A stretch of 47,196 nt of DNA from Pseudomonas cichorii (GTDB lineage: Bacteria; Pseudomonadota; Gammaproteobacteria; Pseudomonadales; Pseudomonadaceae): NCBI RefSeq assembly GCF_003700275.1, contig NZ_RBRE01000048.1, positions 1-47,196 on the forward strand, given 5' to 3'. Below the pieces are notes generated by a model that worked only from the letters and a program-made list of their open reading frames with translations, ran no database searches and was not told the origin of the DNA. Each line of letters begins with the position of its first letter. Within the stretch, counting starts at the first letter, position 1. Both the position numbers and the translations under genes were made by a program. Below, piece by piece: positions 1 to 8,530 of the stretch.

Positions 1-2259
1 TTCCTGCTGGCCGTGGAAATACCGGATTGGCCACAGCCTGAAGACGAGCGCGATGCACTTCTGGAAGGTAATCCTCTCGAAACACAGTGGACGTTCAATG
101 CCGTGAGCGAGGCCATCAAGCAAACCGATGCCATGAACCATCAGCAGCACTTCCGGCAGACAGTTGCCGGACAGTTGAAAGCCGTAGATCTGAAGCTTGC
201 AGGAACCGTGCAATCGCAAACGCTGGTCAGCGATATCCACTACAACGCCTTCGATCAGATCGAGCAGGAAACCGCAGACAATGGCGTGATCAGCCGCTCA
301 CTCTACGATCCGCAGGATGGCCGGTTGATGGAGCGCAGCACCGAACGCTTGCAACACCTCAAATACATTTACGACCCTGTTGGCAATATCCTGCAGATCG
401 AAGACGCCGCGCAGCCGATTCGTTTCTTTGCCAACCAGCGTATCGAGCCCATCAGCCATTACCGCTACGACACACTGTATCAACTCATCGAAGCCACAGG
501 CCGTGAGGTCAGTACCGGTGCCAGTCATGGGCCGGCCTTGCCCGACCTGCAAAACCTGCCGCCCGATCCAAATCAGATCAGTCATTACACCCAAAGCTAC
601 GACTATGACGCAGCAGGCAATCTGTTGAAGATGCGCCATGTCGGCGCGCAGTCATTTACCCGCACCATGCACGTGGCCCCCGACAGCAATCGCAGCTTTT
701 CGGACGATCAAACCGGGGTGGATTTCGACGCCAACGGCAACCTCCTGCAGCTGATACGGGGTCAGGCGCTGGAATGGGATTTGCGCAATCAATTGCAGCA
801 GATCACGACCGTGACCCGAGCCACCGAAGCCAGCGATCACGAACGCTATATCTACGACGGCCAGGGCCAGCGCTGCCGCAAGATCAACAGCGCGCAAACC
901 TCCAGTCGCACATTGAATAATGAAGTCCGCTATCTGCCAGGAGTGGAAATCCGCACCACTGCCGATGGCGAAATCCTGCATGTCATTACCGCCAAAAATG
1001 CACGGGTATTGCACTGGCAAGCTGGCCAACCAGGCGGTATCGCCAACGATCAAATCCGCTACCACATCAGCGATCATCTCGGCTCAAGCACGCTGGAGCT
1101 GGACCAACAAGGCAGCCTGATCAGCCAGGAAAGTTACTACCCGTTCGGCGGTACTTCATGGTGGGCGGGACGTAACGCGGTGGAAGCGAAGTACAAGACG
1201 GTGCGCTACTCAGGCAAGGAGCGCGATATCAGCGGGTTGTATTACTACGGTTTCAGGTATTACGCGCCGTGGTTGCAGCGCTGGATCAATCCGGATCCTG
1301 CGGGAGATGTGGATGACTTGAATCTGTTCGAGGCTCTTCACAACAATCCGCTTACCAATATTGATCCAGAAGGGAATAAACCCGTCCCGGCCATCGCCCA
1401 TTACTTCTGGGAAGGCAGCGATATTCCGGAATCGTATCTGCAAAACATTTTAATGTTCAAAGAATTCAATCCTGAGTATGCAATTAATGTGTGGACCTCA
1501 AAGCCCACGCAAATACTGAATACGCTGACCGCCCTTGAGGAAAGCCTTGAGCCGGCCAAACGGCATCTGGCTTACGCTCACGGTGATGCCCTGATGATTG
1601 GCGAAACTCATGATTTATTCAAAGAGCTTGCCGTGGTTTATCCACAAGCTAACAAACTGGAATCACTCTTTGCCCGGGAAAGCACGGGGCCGTTTAAAAA
1701 CCTGGCAAGCGCCAGCGACATCGCAGAACTGGCGGCTGTTTACGCCAAAGGCGGGTTATACACAGATGTGGACGTTGCCATAGGAATGCCCCTTGAAACT
1801 CTGGAGGCCCCACATGATTTCCTCGCTCATATCGAAGGACCGCGGGTCTCTAATGCTGCCATTGCCGCGCCCCCCAGGTCTGAGTTCGTCAAAAGCCTGC
1901 TCGACAACATTATCGAGCTTTATACAACCAGCCCTTCAATGCTGATCGATAACGAAAACGCCGGCTGGGCTAAAAAAAGAAGCACCGAAGGAAGTGGGCT
2001 GTTCAGCCGCCTGAAACTGACGATGCATATGACCGGCCCCTCAATGATCAGTGGTGCGCTTCCGGCATCGTTACAAAACAGAGAAAGCTATGCCCTTCCC
2101 AAAGGTGGCTTTTTCTATCGCGACGGAAGTACGCCAGCATTTTCACTCAATAACCCACGAACGCTTACGCAGATTTTTACCCACGGGTATACCAGAGGAC
2201 TGAACGGTGAAGGCAACTGGTCGAAGATAAGGCCAGGAAGAAGGGCTTCTGTTGCCTAG
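1..2259 (+). CDS. TccC/Rhs-type toxin, 5' truncated, with TcdA/TcdB-like glycosyltransferase tip
   Basis: This is the C-terminal part of an insecticidal Tc-complex C subunit (TccC family, Rhs core). The frame is open to the left window edge, and its first codons match the paralogue's interior (FLLAVEIPDW against FLSAVETPDW), so the real start lies upstream. The YD-repeat core runs to the DPEG motif at 1363-1374 and includes the usual NPDPAGD and YYYGFRYYAPWLQRW blocks. In this family the core forms a cocoon, cleaves itself at its end and releases the payload into the host cell. The payload (1375-2259, about 294 residues) opens with IAHYFWEG. It then has SASDIAELAAVYAKGGLYTD, running into the DVD at 1765-1773, the DXD signature of clostridial-toxin-type glycosyltransferases, followed by TGPSMISG. 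The payload is AT-richer than the core. No TcA or TcB gene is visible; they may lie upstream. The family is clear; the sugar and target are unknown. Confidence 0.85.
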   Translation, partial: FLLAVEIPDWPQPEDERDALLEGNPLETQWTFNAVSEAIKQTDAMNHQQHFRQTVAGQLKAVDLKLAGTVQSQTLVSDIHYNAFDQIEQETADNGVISRSLYDPQDGRLMERSTERLQHLKYIYDPVGNILQIEDAAQPIRFFANQRIEPISHYRYDTLYQLIEATGREVSTGASHGPALPDLQNLPPDPNQISHYTQSYDYDAAGNLLKMRHVGAQSFTRTMHVAPDSNRSFSDDQTGVDFDANGNLLQLIRGQALEWDLRNQLQQITTVTRATEASDHERYIYDGQGQRCRKINSAQTSSRTLNNEVRYLPGVEIRTTADGEILHVITAKNARVLHWQAGQPGGIANDQIRYHISDHLGSSTLELDQQGSLISQESYYPFGGTSWWAGRNAVEAKYKTVRYSGKERDISGLYYYGFRYYAPWLQRWINPDPAGDVDDLNLFEALHNNPLTNIDPEGNKPVPAIAHYFWEGSDIPESYLQNILMFKEFNPEYAINVWTSKPTQILNTLTALEESLEPAKRHLAYAHGDALMIGETHDLFKELAVVYPQANKLESLFARESTGPFKNLASASDIAELAAVYAKGGLYTDVDVAIGMPLETLEAPHDFLAHIEGPRVSNAAIAAPPRSEFVKSLLDNIIELYTTSPSMLIDNENAGWAKKRSTEGSGLFSRLKLTMHMTGPSMISGALPASLQNRESYALPKGGFFYRDGSTPAFSLNNPRTLTQIFTHGYTRGLNGEGNWSKIRPGRRASVA

Positions 2260-2326
2260 CGGGATTCATTCGCGAAAGCTCTGGCCAGACAATGATTTTT
2301 ATCGGCCGCTTCGTGAATAAACCCGC
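2259..2326. repeat. REP-like inverted pair between the tccC genes
   Basis: The arm at 2259-2276 (GCGGGATTCATTCGCGAA) is an imperfect inverted copy of 2310-2326 (TTCGTGAATAAACCCGC). This is a Pseudomonas-type REP pair lying directly on the stop codon of the first toxin gene. It may help end its transcript. Confidence 0.6.
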
Positions 2327-2369
2327 TATTACCGATGGCACTATATTTAGTGTTTTTCCTGAAATACCG

Positions 2370-2422
2370 CTGTCGCGAGGATGGGTATATCACGTTGTAG
2401 GAGGGGGCTTGCCCGCGACAGG
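2370..2422. repeat. REP-like hairpin upstream of second tccC
   Basis: CTGTCGCG at 2370-2377 pairs perfectly with CGCGACAG at 2414-2421. Between them is GGGGGCTTGCCCGCG, typical of pseudomonad REP elements. The 63-codon frame crossing this region (2292-2483) has no ribosome-binding site or family resemblance and is not called. Confidence 0.6.
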
Positions 2423-2517
2423 ACAAGACGGTATCTCCCTGATTATTGATATACGGTCAAATCAGCCAAAGCAGTTGAACTAAACTCATTGCAGATCGCA
2501 GACAGGGACGCTTGCGA

Positions 2518-5265
2518 ATGAACATGGCTCTGCATGCCCACACCCCAGCACTGGTTGCCATCGACCCGCGTGGCTTGGCGATACGCAGCATTGCCTTTTG
2601 CCGCCGCGAGCAAAACCAGCCTGTGGATGAGCGGGTAACGCACCAGTTCCATGACGCAGCGGGTCGGCTGGTCAGTCAGCGTGATCCACGTCTTGTTCAT
2701 TGCAATCTCAACACGACTTACAGCCTCAGCGCTCAGATGTTGTTCTCCGACAGCGTCGATGCCGGTTGGCGGCTCGGTTTGTTGGGTGACGCGAACCAGG
2801 TCGTTGAAAGGTGGGACGGTCGCGGCAGCCAGCGCCTGATCGAATACGACGAGTTACTGCGTCCGCTGGCGATCACCGAACAGATGCACGTCACCGAACG
2901 TTTTAGTTATGCAGGGCCCGATGCTTTTGAACATAACCAATGTGGCCGGTTGATACGCCATGACGATACAGCGGGCACTCGGTATATACCCGATCACGGT
3001 TTACTCGGAACTGCGCTGAGTGAGGTTCGGCAGTTCCTGTCAGCAGTGGAAACACCGGATTGGCCACTGGCCGAGCATGAACGCGATGCTCTTCTGGAAA
3101 CCATTTCTCTGCAAACTCAGTGGACGTTCAATGCTTTGGGCGAAGCCATCGCGCAAACCGATGCCATGGGTCATACGCAACACTTCAGACAGACCGTAGC
3201 CGGGCAATTGAAAGCCGTCGATCTGACCCTGGACAGGGCGACACAACCACAGACGCTCGTCAGCGAGATTCTTTACAACGCCTTCGATCAGGTCGAGCAA
3301 GAGACGGCGGGTAATGGCGTGGCCAGTCATTCGCTTTATGACCCGCAGGATGGCCGGTTGATGGAGCGCAACGCCGAACGCTTGCAACACCTCAAATACG
3401 CTTACGACCCGGCCGGCAATATCCTGCAGATCGAGGACACGGCACAGCCGGTTCGTTTCTTCAGCAATCAACGTGTCGAACCAATCAGTCGCTACACCTA
3501 TGACACGCTGTATCAACTCGTCGAAGCCACAGGCCGCGAGGTGAATACCGGCGTCAGTCATGGCCCTGCCCTACCCGATCTGCAAAACCTGCCAGCCGAT
3601 CCCAATCAGGTCAGCAATTACACGCAAAGCTACGACTACGACAGCGCTGGCAATCTGTTGCAAATGCGCCATGTGGGCGCTCAAGTCTTTACCCGCACCA
3701 TGTGCATGGCTCCCGACAGCAACCGCAGTCTGCCTGAAGGTGAAACCGATGCGGACTTTGAAACAGGCTTCGACGTCAATGGCAACCAACTGCAACTGGT
3801 ACGTGGCCAGGCCCTGGAATGGGATTTACGAAATCAACTTCAGCAAATCATTACCGTCACCCGAACAACCAAAGCCAGCGATCACGAGCGTTATATCTAC
3901 GATGGCCAGGGTTTACGCTGCCGCAAGATCAACAACGCTCAAGCGTCCAATCGCATCTTGATCAGTGAGGTCCGCTACCTGCCAGGACTGGAAATCCGCA
4001 CCACCGCCGATGGTGAAATCCTTCACGTCATCAGCGCCCACAACATACGAATATTGCACTGGCAGACGGGGCTTCCAGCGGGCATCGCCAACGATCAAAC
4101 CCGCTACAACCTGAGCGATCATCTGGGATCAAACACGCTGGAACTGGATCAGCAAGGCAACCTGATCACCCAGGAGAGTTATTACCCGTTTGGTGGCACT
4201 TCGTGGTGGGCGACCCGCAGTGCTGTGCAAGCGAAATACAAAACAGTTCGCTACTCAGGCAAGGAACGGGATGCGGGCGGGTTGTATTACTACGGTTTCC
4301 GCTATTACGCGCCATGGCTGCAACGCTGGATCAATCCAGACCCGGCAGGGGATGTGGAGGGGTTGAATCTTTTCTGTTTCGTCGCCAACTCACCCATTAT
4401 GAATAATGACCTGGACGGCCGGATGTATAGCGGCAGAGGTGATCCCGTCGAGGATGCGATTGAAGCACAGGGACACACCATCCTCTATCGCGGCTTGAGT
4501 GATTTCCCGGAGGGCATGAGTAACGCGCTGGAAAAAGGGTTTGAAAATACGCATATCATTTATGAAAACGCCCTGTACATGATTAAACTTCACCCAGAAG
4601 AAAGTGCCAGTATCATGCGCAGCTTTTTCGGCATTCGTTATCATGGCGTCACCCCTGACATCATACGAACCTGGGAAGACAATTACCTACGCGCCGCAGA
4701 ATATCGAGGCGAACAGGGGGAAAGAAATATCGTGGGCATCCGCTCAAACATAGACAGACTCACCGCCTTTGTTTTTCAGGAAGACCCTCTTGGCCGGATC
4801 ATCATAGACACTCGACACATAGAACAAGAAACGCTACCGCTTACGATAGGGCATGAATTAAGTCATTTAAAAAATGTCATTGAAAGTCCAGTCGTCACCC
4901 CGGGAACTCAAGACTATTACTATCTTTTATCTTCCCAGGCTTCAGCACTGACAAGCGATAAAAACACATTTAACCATCATGACTACCGGACGGTAGCCGA
5001 AATGATTACGGGAGGTGGATTGACCCCGCAATATTTTTCAATGTTCAGTACGCTGGGCAACGCCTTCACCAGTCAGGTCAAGGCCCTTCACCCTGCCCCA
5101 GAAAGCATTACCGATTTGCAGAGTGCAATAACCGGATTCAATCAAAACCCTGACATTATCGCCAGCATGTCTGCTGACAATGCTGATAGCTTGATTCATG
5201 CGGCCTACCACTTGAACCTGCTTTACAAGAAAAATCTTTCACAGCAGTTGGCAACCCGACACTAA
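2518..5265 (+). CDS. Complete TccC/Rhs-type toxin with putative zinc metalloprotease tip
   Basis: This is a full-length (915 residue) second Tc C-subunit homologue. I chose the ATG at 2518 because AGGGA lies about 10 bases upstream; an in-frame TTG at 2512 sits too close to that site. The N terminus (TPALVAIDPRGLAIRSIAF) is typical of TccC. The core from 3034 aligns with the upstream gene from base 1, with only a four-codon insertion. The core ends at DLDG (residues 631-634), where the family usually has DPDG. The tip, about residues 635-915, is unrelated to the first gene's tip and AT-richer. It carries GHELSHLKN with HELSH at residues 779-783, an HExxH zinc-binding signature. AEMITGG further on could supply a third ligand, which is a guess. 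It may be distantly like M91/NleD-type effectors, but I do not recognise the family. No immunity-like gene follows, which fits a toxin aimed at eukaryotic cells. Confidence 0.83.
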   Translation: MNMALHAHTPALVAIDPRGLAIRSIAFCRREQNQPVDERVTHQFHDAAGRLVSQRDPRLVHCNLNTTYSLSAQMLFSDSVDAGWRLGLLGDANQVVERWDGRGSQRLIEYDELLRPLAITEQMHVTERFSYAGPDAFEHNQCGRLIRHDDTAGTRYIPDHGLLGTALSEVRQFLSAVETPDWPLAEHERDALLETISLQTQWTFNALGEAIAQTDAMGHTQHFRQTVAGQLKAVDLTLDRATQPQTLVSEILYNAFDQVEQETAGNGVASHSLYDPQDGRLMERNAERLQHLKYAYDPAGNILQIEDTAQPVRFFSNQRVEPISRYTYDTLYQLVEATGREVNTGVSHGPALPDLQNLPADPNQVSNYTQSYDYDSAGNLLQMRHVGAQVFTRTMCMAPDSNRSLPEGETDADFETGFDVNGNQLQLVRGQALEWDLRNQLQQIITVTRTTKASDHERYIYDGQGLRCRKINNAQASNRILISEVRYLPGLEIRTTADGEILHVISAHNIRILHWQTGLPAGIANDQTRYNLSDHLGSNTLELDQQGNLITQESYYPFGGTSWWATRSAVQAKYKTVRYSGKERDAGGLYYYGFRYYAPWLQRWINPDPAGDVEGLNLFCFVANSPIMNNDLDGRMYSGRGDPVEDAIEAQGHTILYRGLSDFPEGMSNALEKGFENTHIIYENALYMIKLHPEESASIMRSFFGIRYHGVTPDIIRTWEDNYLRAAEYRGEQGERNIVGIRSNIDRLTAFVFQEDPLGRIIIDTRHIEQETLPLTIGHELSHLKNVIESPVVTPGTQDYYYLLSSQASALTSDKNTFNHHDYRTVAEMITGGGLTPQYFSMFSTLGNAFTSQVKALHPAPESITDLQSAITGFNQNPDIIASMSADNADSLIHAAYHLNLLYKKNLSQQLATRH

Positions 5266-5425
5266 AGGCTTTGTACGAATAGTGGCTGTGCTCGGTGATG
5301 CTGCGTTAAAAACAGGCTCGGAATGCTCACTTACCATTCGTAAAGTCGAGCGCGACTCCGACCGTTCCTCGCCTGTTTTTGCCTTGCCTGACCTTCGCTC
5401 GCCGACTTTTGGTACAGAGCCTAAA
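5263..5425. mobile_element. MITE-like element with terminal inverted repeats
   Basis: A 155-base non-coding element (5267-5421) starts GGCTTTGTACGAATAGT and ends with the near-complement ACTTTTGGTACAGAGCC. It is flanked on both sides by TAAA (5263-5266 and 5422-5425), a likely target duplication. A second, inner inverted repeat (AAAAACAGGC against GCCTGTTTTT) makes it a long fold-back. The GGCTTTGT terminus resembles IS5/IS903-type ends, from memory. There is no transposase, so it would depend on one elsewhere. The left TAAA overlaps the stop codon of the second toxin gene. A partial copy of its right end lies at 36085-36119. Confidence 0.6.
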
Positions 5426-5446
5426 GTACATAGAGCAGCACCAAGA

Positions 5447-5522
5447 GCGAATTCATTGGCGAAAAGGCCGTATATCCAGCAGAGACTCGAAAACAGTCTT
5501 CGCGGATGAATCCGCTCCTGCA
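5447..5522. repeat. REP pair (BIME-like)
   Basis: One arm is AGCGAATTCATTGGCGA (5447-5463). The other is TTCGCGGATGAATCCGC, whose core GCGGATGAATCCGC (5502-5515) is a near-palindrome followed by TCCTGCA. Half-sites of the same kind occur at 2259, 21523 and 26985. Confidence 0.6.
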
Positions 5523-5535
5523 TGGCCTGGAGAAC

Positions 5536-6693
5536 TCAGTTACGCCGATCCAGCAACTTGACCACCAACCGGTCAATCCAGCCCCAGAGCCGCTGCTTGA
5601 CCCGCCGCCACAAGGGCCGGGCTTTCCAGTCGGCCAGGGTGATGCTGGCGCTCAGGGCGAAGTCCTTTTCAAAGCTGGCCACGACATCGCGGGTCAAGCC
5701 CGGGTCGATGGCTTCAAGGTTGGCTTCAAGGTTGAAGCGCAGGTTCCAGTGGTCGAAATTGCACGAGCCAATGCTGACCCAGTCATCGATCAGGACCATT
5801 TTCAGATGCAGGAAGCGGGGCCGGTACTCGAAGATTTTTACCCCGGCCCTGAGCAGACGCGGGTAATAACGATGCCCGGCATAGCGCACCGAAGGGTGAT
5901 CGGTGCGTGGACCGGTGAGCAGCAGGCGCACATCGACGCCCCGCACCGCGGCCCTGCGCAACGCGCGACGGACTTTCCAGGTCGGCAGGAAATACGGGGT
6001 TGCCAGCCAGATCCGTTTTTGCCCGCTGTTCAGGGCGCGGACCAACGATTGCACGATGTCGCGATGCTGACGCGCATCGGCATAGGCCACGCGGCCAAGG
6101 CCCTGGCCTGAAACCGGGACTTTGGGCAAATGGGTCAGACCGAAGTTTTCCACCGGGCGCCAGGCCGTGCGGCGCTGGTTGGCGTGAAACTGGCGATCGA
6201 ACAGCGCCTGCCAGTCGATCACCAGCGGGCCGCTGATTTCCACCATCACCTCATGCCACTGGCTGGATGGCTGATCCGGCTCCCAGAACTCATCGGTGAC
6301 ACCTGTGCCCCCCACCACCGCCAGGCTCTTGTCCACTACCAGCACCTTGCGATGGTCGCGATAAAGATTGCGGATGCCACGTCGCCAGCGAATCGGGTTG
6401 TAGAAGCGCAGGCTCACACCGGCGTCGGTGAGTTGTCGGCGCAGGCCGCTGTTGAAAGCCTGGGAACCGAAGTCGTCAAACAGACAGCGCACGATCACAC
6501 CACGCCGCGCAGCCTCGACCAAGGCCCGAACGATGGCGTCCGCACAAGCGCCCGCCTCGACCAGATACAGCTCCAGGTCGACCTGCTGCTCGGCACGGTC
6601 GATGGCGGCGATCATGCGCGGGAAGAAGGTCGGGCCATCAATCAACAGTTGGAATCGATTGTCCTGACGCCATGGGAAGATCGCACCGGCCAC
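5536..6693 (-). CDS. Phospholipase D-family / cardiolipin synthase B-like protein
   Basis: 385 residues with two HKD motifs: H114-R-K116...D121 (YRDHRKVLVVD) and H296-L-K298...D303 (FLHLKMVLIDD). This two-motif layout without an N-terminal membrane hairpin is that of ClsB-type phosphatidyltransferases or bacterial PLD enzymes, which act on phospholipids at the inner membrane. The GTG at 6691-6693 is the only reasonable start, since an in-frame stop lies just upstream. It follows the stop of a 24-residue upstream frame by one base (TGA-C-GTG), so it is either translationally coupled or frameshifted from a longer N terminus. The 3' neighbour is the REP pair, and no operon partner is evident. 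The fold is certain; whether it makes cardiolipin or hydrolyses lipid is not shown. Confidence 0.85.
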   Translation of the reverse strand: MAGAIFPWRQDNRFQLLIDGPTFFPRMIAAIDRAEQQVDLELYLVEAGACADAIVRALVEAARRGVIVRCLFDDFGSQAFNSGLRRQLTDAGVSLRFYNPIRWRRGIRNLYRDHRKVLVVDKSLAVVGGTGVTDEFWEPDQPSSQWHEVMVEISGPLVIDWQALFDRQFHANQRRTAWRPVENFGLTHLPKVPVSGQGLGRVAYADARQHRDIVQSLVRALNSGQKRIWLATPYFLPTWKVRRALRRAAVRGVDVRLLLTGPRTDHPSVRYAGHRYYPRLLRAGVKIFEYRPRFLHLKMVLIDDWVSIGSCNFDHWNLRFNLEANLEAIDPGLTRDVVASFEKDFALSASITLADWKARPLWRRVKQRLWGWIDRLVVKLLDRRN

Positions 6694-6694
6694 G

Positions 6695-6769
6695 TCAACG
6701 TGCCGGGACAGTCAGAACAGCAGTCGCGAGAGCGGCACAGGCCAGCAGCGGACGAGGTGTGTTGGGCAT
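6695..6769 (-). CDS. 24-residue hydrophobic upstream ORF, possible leader or frameshifted N terminus
   Basis: ATG at 6767-6769 is preceded by GGAG five bases upstream. The frame encodes a signal-peptide-like segment (PLLACAALATAVLTVPAR) ending in TGA at 6695-6697, one base before the GTG of the PLD gene. Removing one T from CGTTGAC would fuse the two frames through ...VPARDVAGAIFPWR. It may be a leader peptide, the remnant of an exported form, or a chance frame. There is no homologue I recognise. Confidence 0.35.
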   Translation of the reverse strand: MPNTPRPLLACAALATAVLTVPAR

Positions 6770-6843
6770 GAAAACTCCATGTGCACATTCGAGGGCAACC
6801 TTATCCGCCTGTCTGACCGCTGGCAAATGACTCCGTTCGTCGA

Positions 6844-7182
6844 TCAGGGTTGTTCAGGCAGCAAACGGCAGCCCTGGCGCTCGCCCAGCCATGCCGCTCG
6901 ACTGCTGCGCCCCATGCCGCTGGCGCTGACCGACTTGCTGGCCTCATCGTCACTCAGGGTGCCGGGAATGTATTGCTTGACGTAACCGCGGCAGTATTCG
7001 GCAGGATTGTTCATCACATAGCGACAGGAGCAATACTCCTTGGCGGTGTAGGCACTGATGATGCCTGGAAAGGACTGCAAGGCCACCCGGTATTGCCAGG
7101 CCAGCACTGCGAGAATGAACAACGCCAGCAGCAACAGGCTGGTGAAGGGGCGACGCAGGATAAACATTCGGCGCGTGCTCAT
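6844..7182 (-). CDS. Small membrane-anchored hypothetical protein
   Basis: 112 residues. An N-terminal membrane segment (about residues 14-30, SLLLLALFILAVLAW) follows a basic stretch, so the protein is probably anchored in the inner membrane with its body in the periplasm. The body has four cysteines (YCSCRY, EYCRGY, QGCRLL), which could form disulfides. Its ATG overlaps the stop codon of the serine hydrolase upstream (7179-7182), so the two are co-translated and probably work in the same process. I do not recognise the family. Confidence 0.7.
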   Translation of the reverse strand: MSTRRMFILRRPFTSLLLLALFILAVLAWQYRVALQSFPGIISAYTAKEYCSCRYVMNNPAEYCRGYVKQYIPGTLSDDEASKSVSASGMGRSSRAAWLGERQGCRLLPEQP

Positions 7183-8285
7183 TGCCCGCCCTCCTTCTTG
7201 AAGGCCGTTCGCAACAACTGGAGCATGCGGTTGTGGTCATAGCTGCCGTCGCGATCATCGGCATAGCGCACGATCACCAGCCCTTCGCCGGGCATCACAT
7301 ACAACGCCTGCCCCCAATGCCCGAGCGCCGCGAAAGTATCAGGCGGCGCATCCGGCCAGGGGCCTGCGCCATTGTCATGCGTGCGGTTGAGCCACCAGTG
7401 ACCACCCGGCACTTCAGAACCGGCCTGCACGTTCTCGCCCTTGAAGGGCGTCAGCACGAAATCCACCCAGGCCTTGGGCAGCAACTGCCGCCCCTGCCAC
7501 TGCCCGCCTCGCTGCATCAACAGGCCGATGCGGGCCAGGTCGCGAGCGGTCATATAGGTATAGGAAGAACCGACAAAAGTACCGCTGCCATCGGTTTCCC
7601 AGGTTGCGCTACGAATACCGAGCGGGTCGAACAGGGCGGTCCACGGATAGTCCGCATAATTCGCTTCGCCGACCATGGTTTTTAGCGCGGCCGCCAAAAC
7701 ATTGCTGTCGCCGCTGGAATAGCGATACGAAGTGCCCGCGGCGCTGGCAAAGCCGTGGCTGGCCGTGAAGCGAGCCATATCGCCACGGCCGCGGGTGTAG
7801 AGCATGGCGACCACTGAAGAGTTGAGCGGCGCGTATTCATAGTCTTCCTGCCAGTCGAGGCCGGATGCCCAGTGCAGCAGGTCCTTGATGGCAATATCGG
7901 GGTGCGCCTGGAACGGGCTGTAGAACTTCGCGACGGCGTCGTCCGGTTGAAAGCGCCCTTCCCCGAAGGCCACACCCAGCACCGTGGCCAGCACGCTTTT
8001 GCTGATCGACCAGGTCAGGTGCGGTGTCTGGGCCGTGGTGACTCCGGCATAGCGCTCATACACGATGCGCCCGTCACGAATCACCAGCAACGCATCGCTG
8101 CGAACACCCGCGCGAGTCGCGTCGTCACGAGGCGGGAAAGCGTAGTCCTCCAGTGCCTTGAGAGCGGCAGTCCTGGACACCGGCTGGACGGCCCATTGTT
8201 CACCGGGCCAGGTTTCGGCCAGTGCCGAGCAGACATTCAGGCTCAACAGGACAAGCATGCACAAGCGAACAAAACGACGGGACAT
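7179..8285 (-). CDS. Secreted serine hydrolase, beta-lactamase/class C-like family
   Basis: 368 residues of the PF00144-type fold, which includes AmpC, D-alanyl-D-alanine carboxypeptidases and esterases. The nucleophile motif S93-I-S-K96 (TWSISKS) is clear. YSSGDSN fills the tyrosine/asparagine position and GHWGQ the third active-site element. The start at 8285 gives a normal Sec signal peptide ([24 protein letters not shown]); an ATG 11 codons upstream (8318) would bury it. It is coupled by a 4-base overlap to the small membrane protein. Neither substrate nor role in resistance can be read from the sequence; a peptidase or esterase acting in the periplasm is as likely as a beta-lactamase. 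Confidence 0.85.
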   Translation of the reverse strand: MSRRFVRLCMLVLLSLNVCSALAETWPGEQWAVQPVSRTAALKALEDYAFPPRDDATRAGVRSDALLVIRDGRIVYERYAGVTTAQTPHLTWSISKSVLATVLGVAFGEGRFQPDDAVAKFYSPFQAHPDIAIKDLLHWASGLDWQEDYEYAPLNSSVVAMLYTRGRGDMARFTASHGFASAAGTSYRYSSGDSNVLAAALKTMVGEANYADYPWTALFDPLGIRSATWETDGSGTFVGSSYTYMTARDLARIGLLMQRGGQWQGRQLLPKAWVDFVLTPFKGENVQAGSEVPGGHWWLNRTHDNGAGPWPDAPPDTFAALGHWGQALYVMPGEGLVIVRYADDRDGSYDHNRMLQLLRTAFKKEGGQ

Positions 8286-8530
8286 GGCCGGAGTCTCGAA
8301 ACGACAAACAGCACACATTAACGGGCGTTCATGACGATTGTGCAGGCGCGAACAAATTCGCTACCTGCCAGCCCATAGCAGCCAGCCCACACCTGTCCCC
8401 CTCGTCACACAACCATCACCAAAGCTTCACGGTCATGACACGGCATCTCCCTAGCCTGCACCTACAGCAACGCGCTTGGACAATTCAGTCAACCGGCCGC
8501 ACTTGCATGGCTGGCTCATGGAGACTTGGT

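Noticed and set aside
2292..2483. 63-codon frame between the tccC genes, considered as an immunity gene
   Set aside because: Runs through REP-like sequence, lacks a ribosome-binding site and membrane or family features.
5282..5561. Short frames across the MITE-like element
   Set aside because: They follow the element's inverted repeats and have no coding features.
8222..8530. Open upstream extension of olsB
   Set aside because: Overlaps the divergent serine hydrolase start; the ATG at 8531 has GGAG and the expected N terminus.
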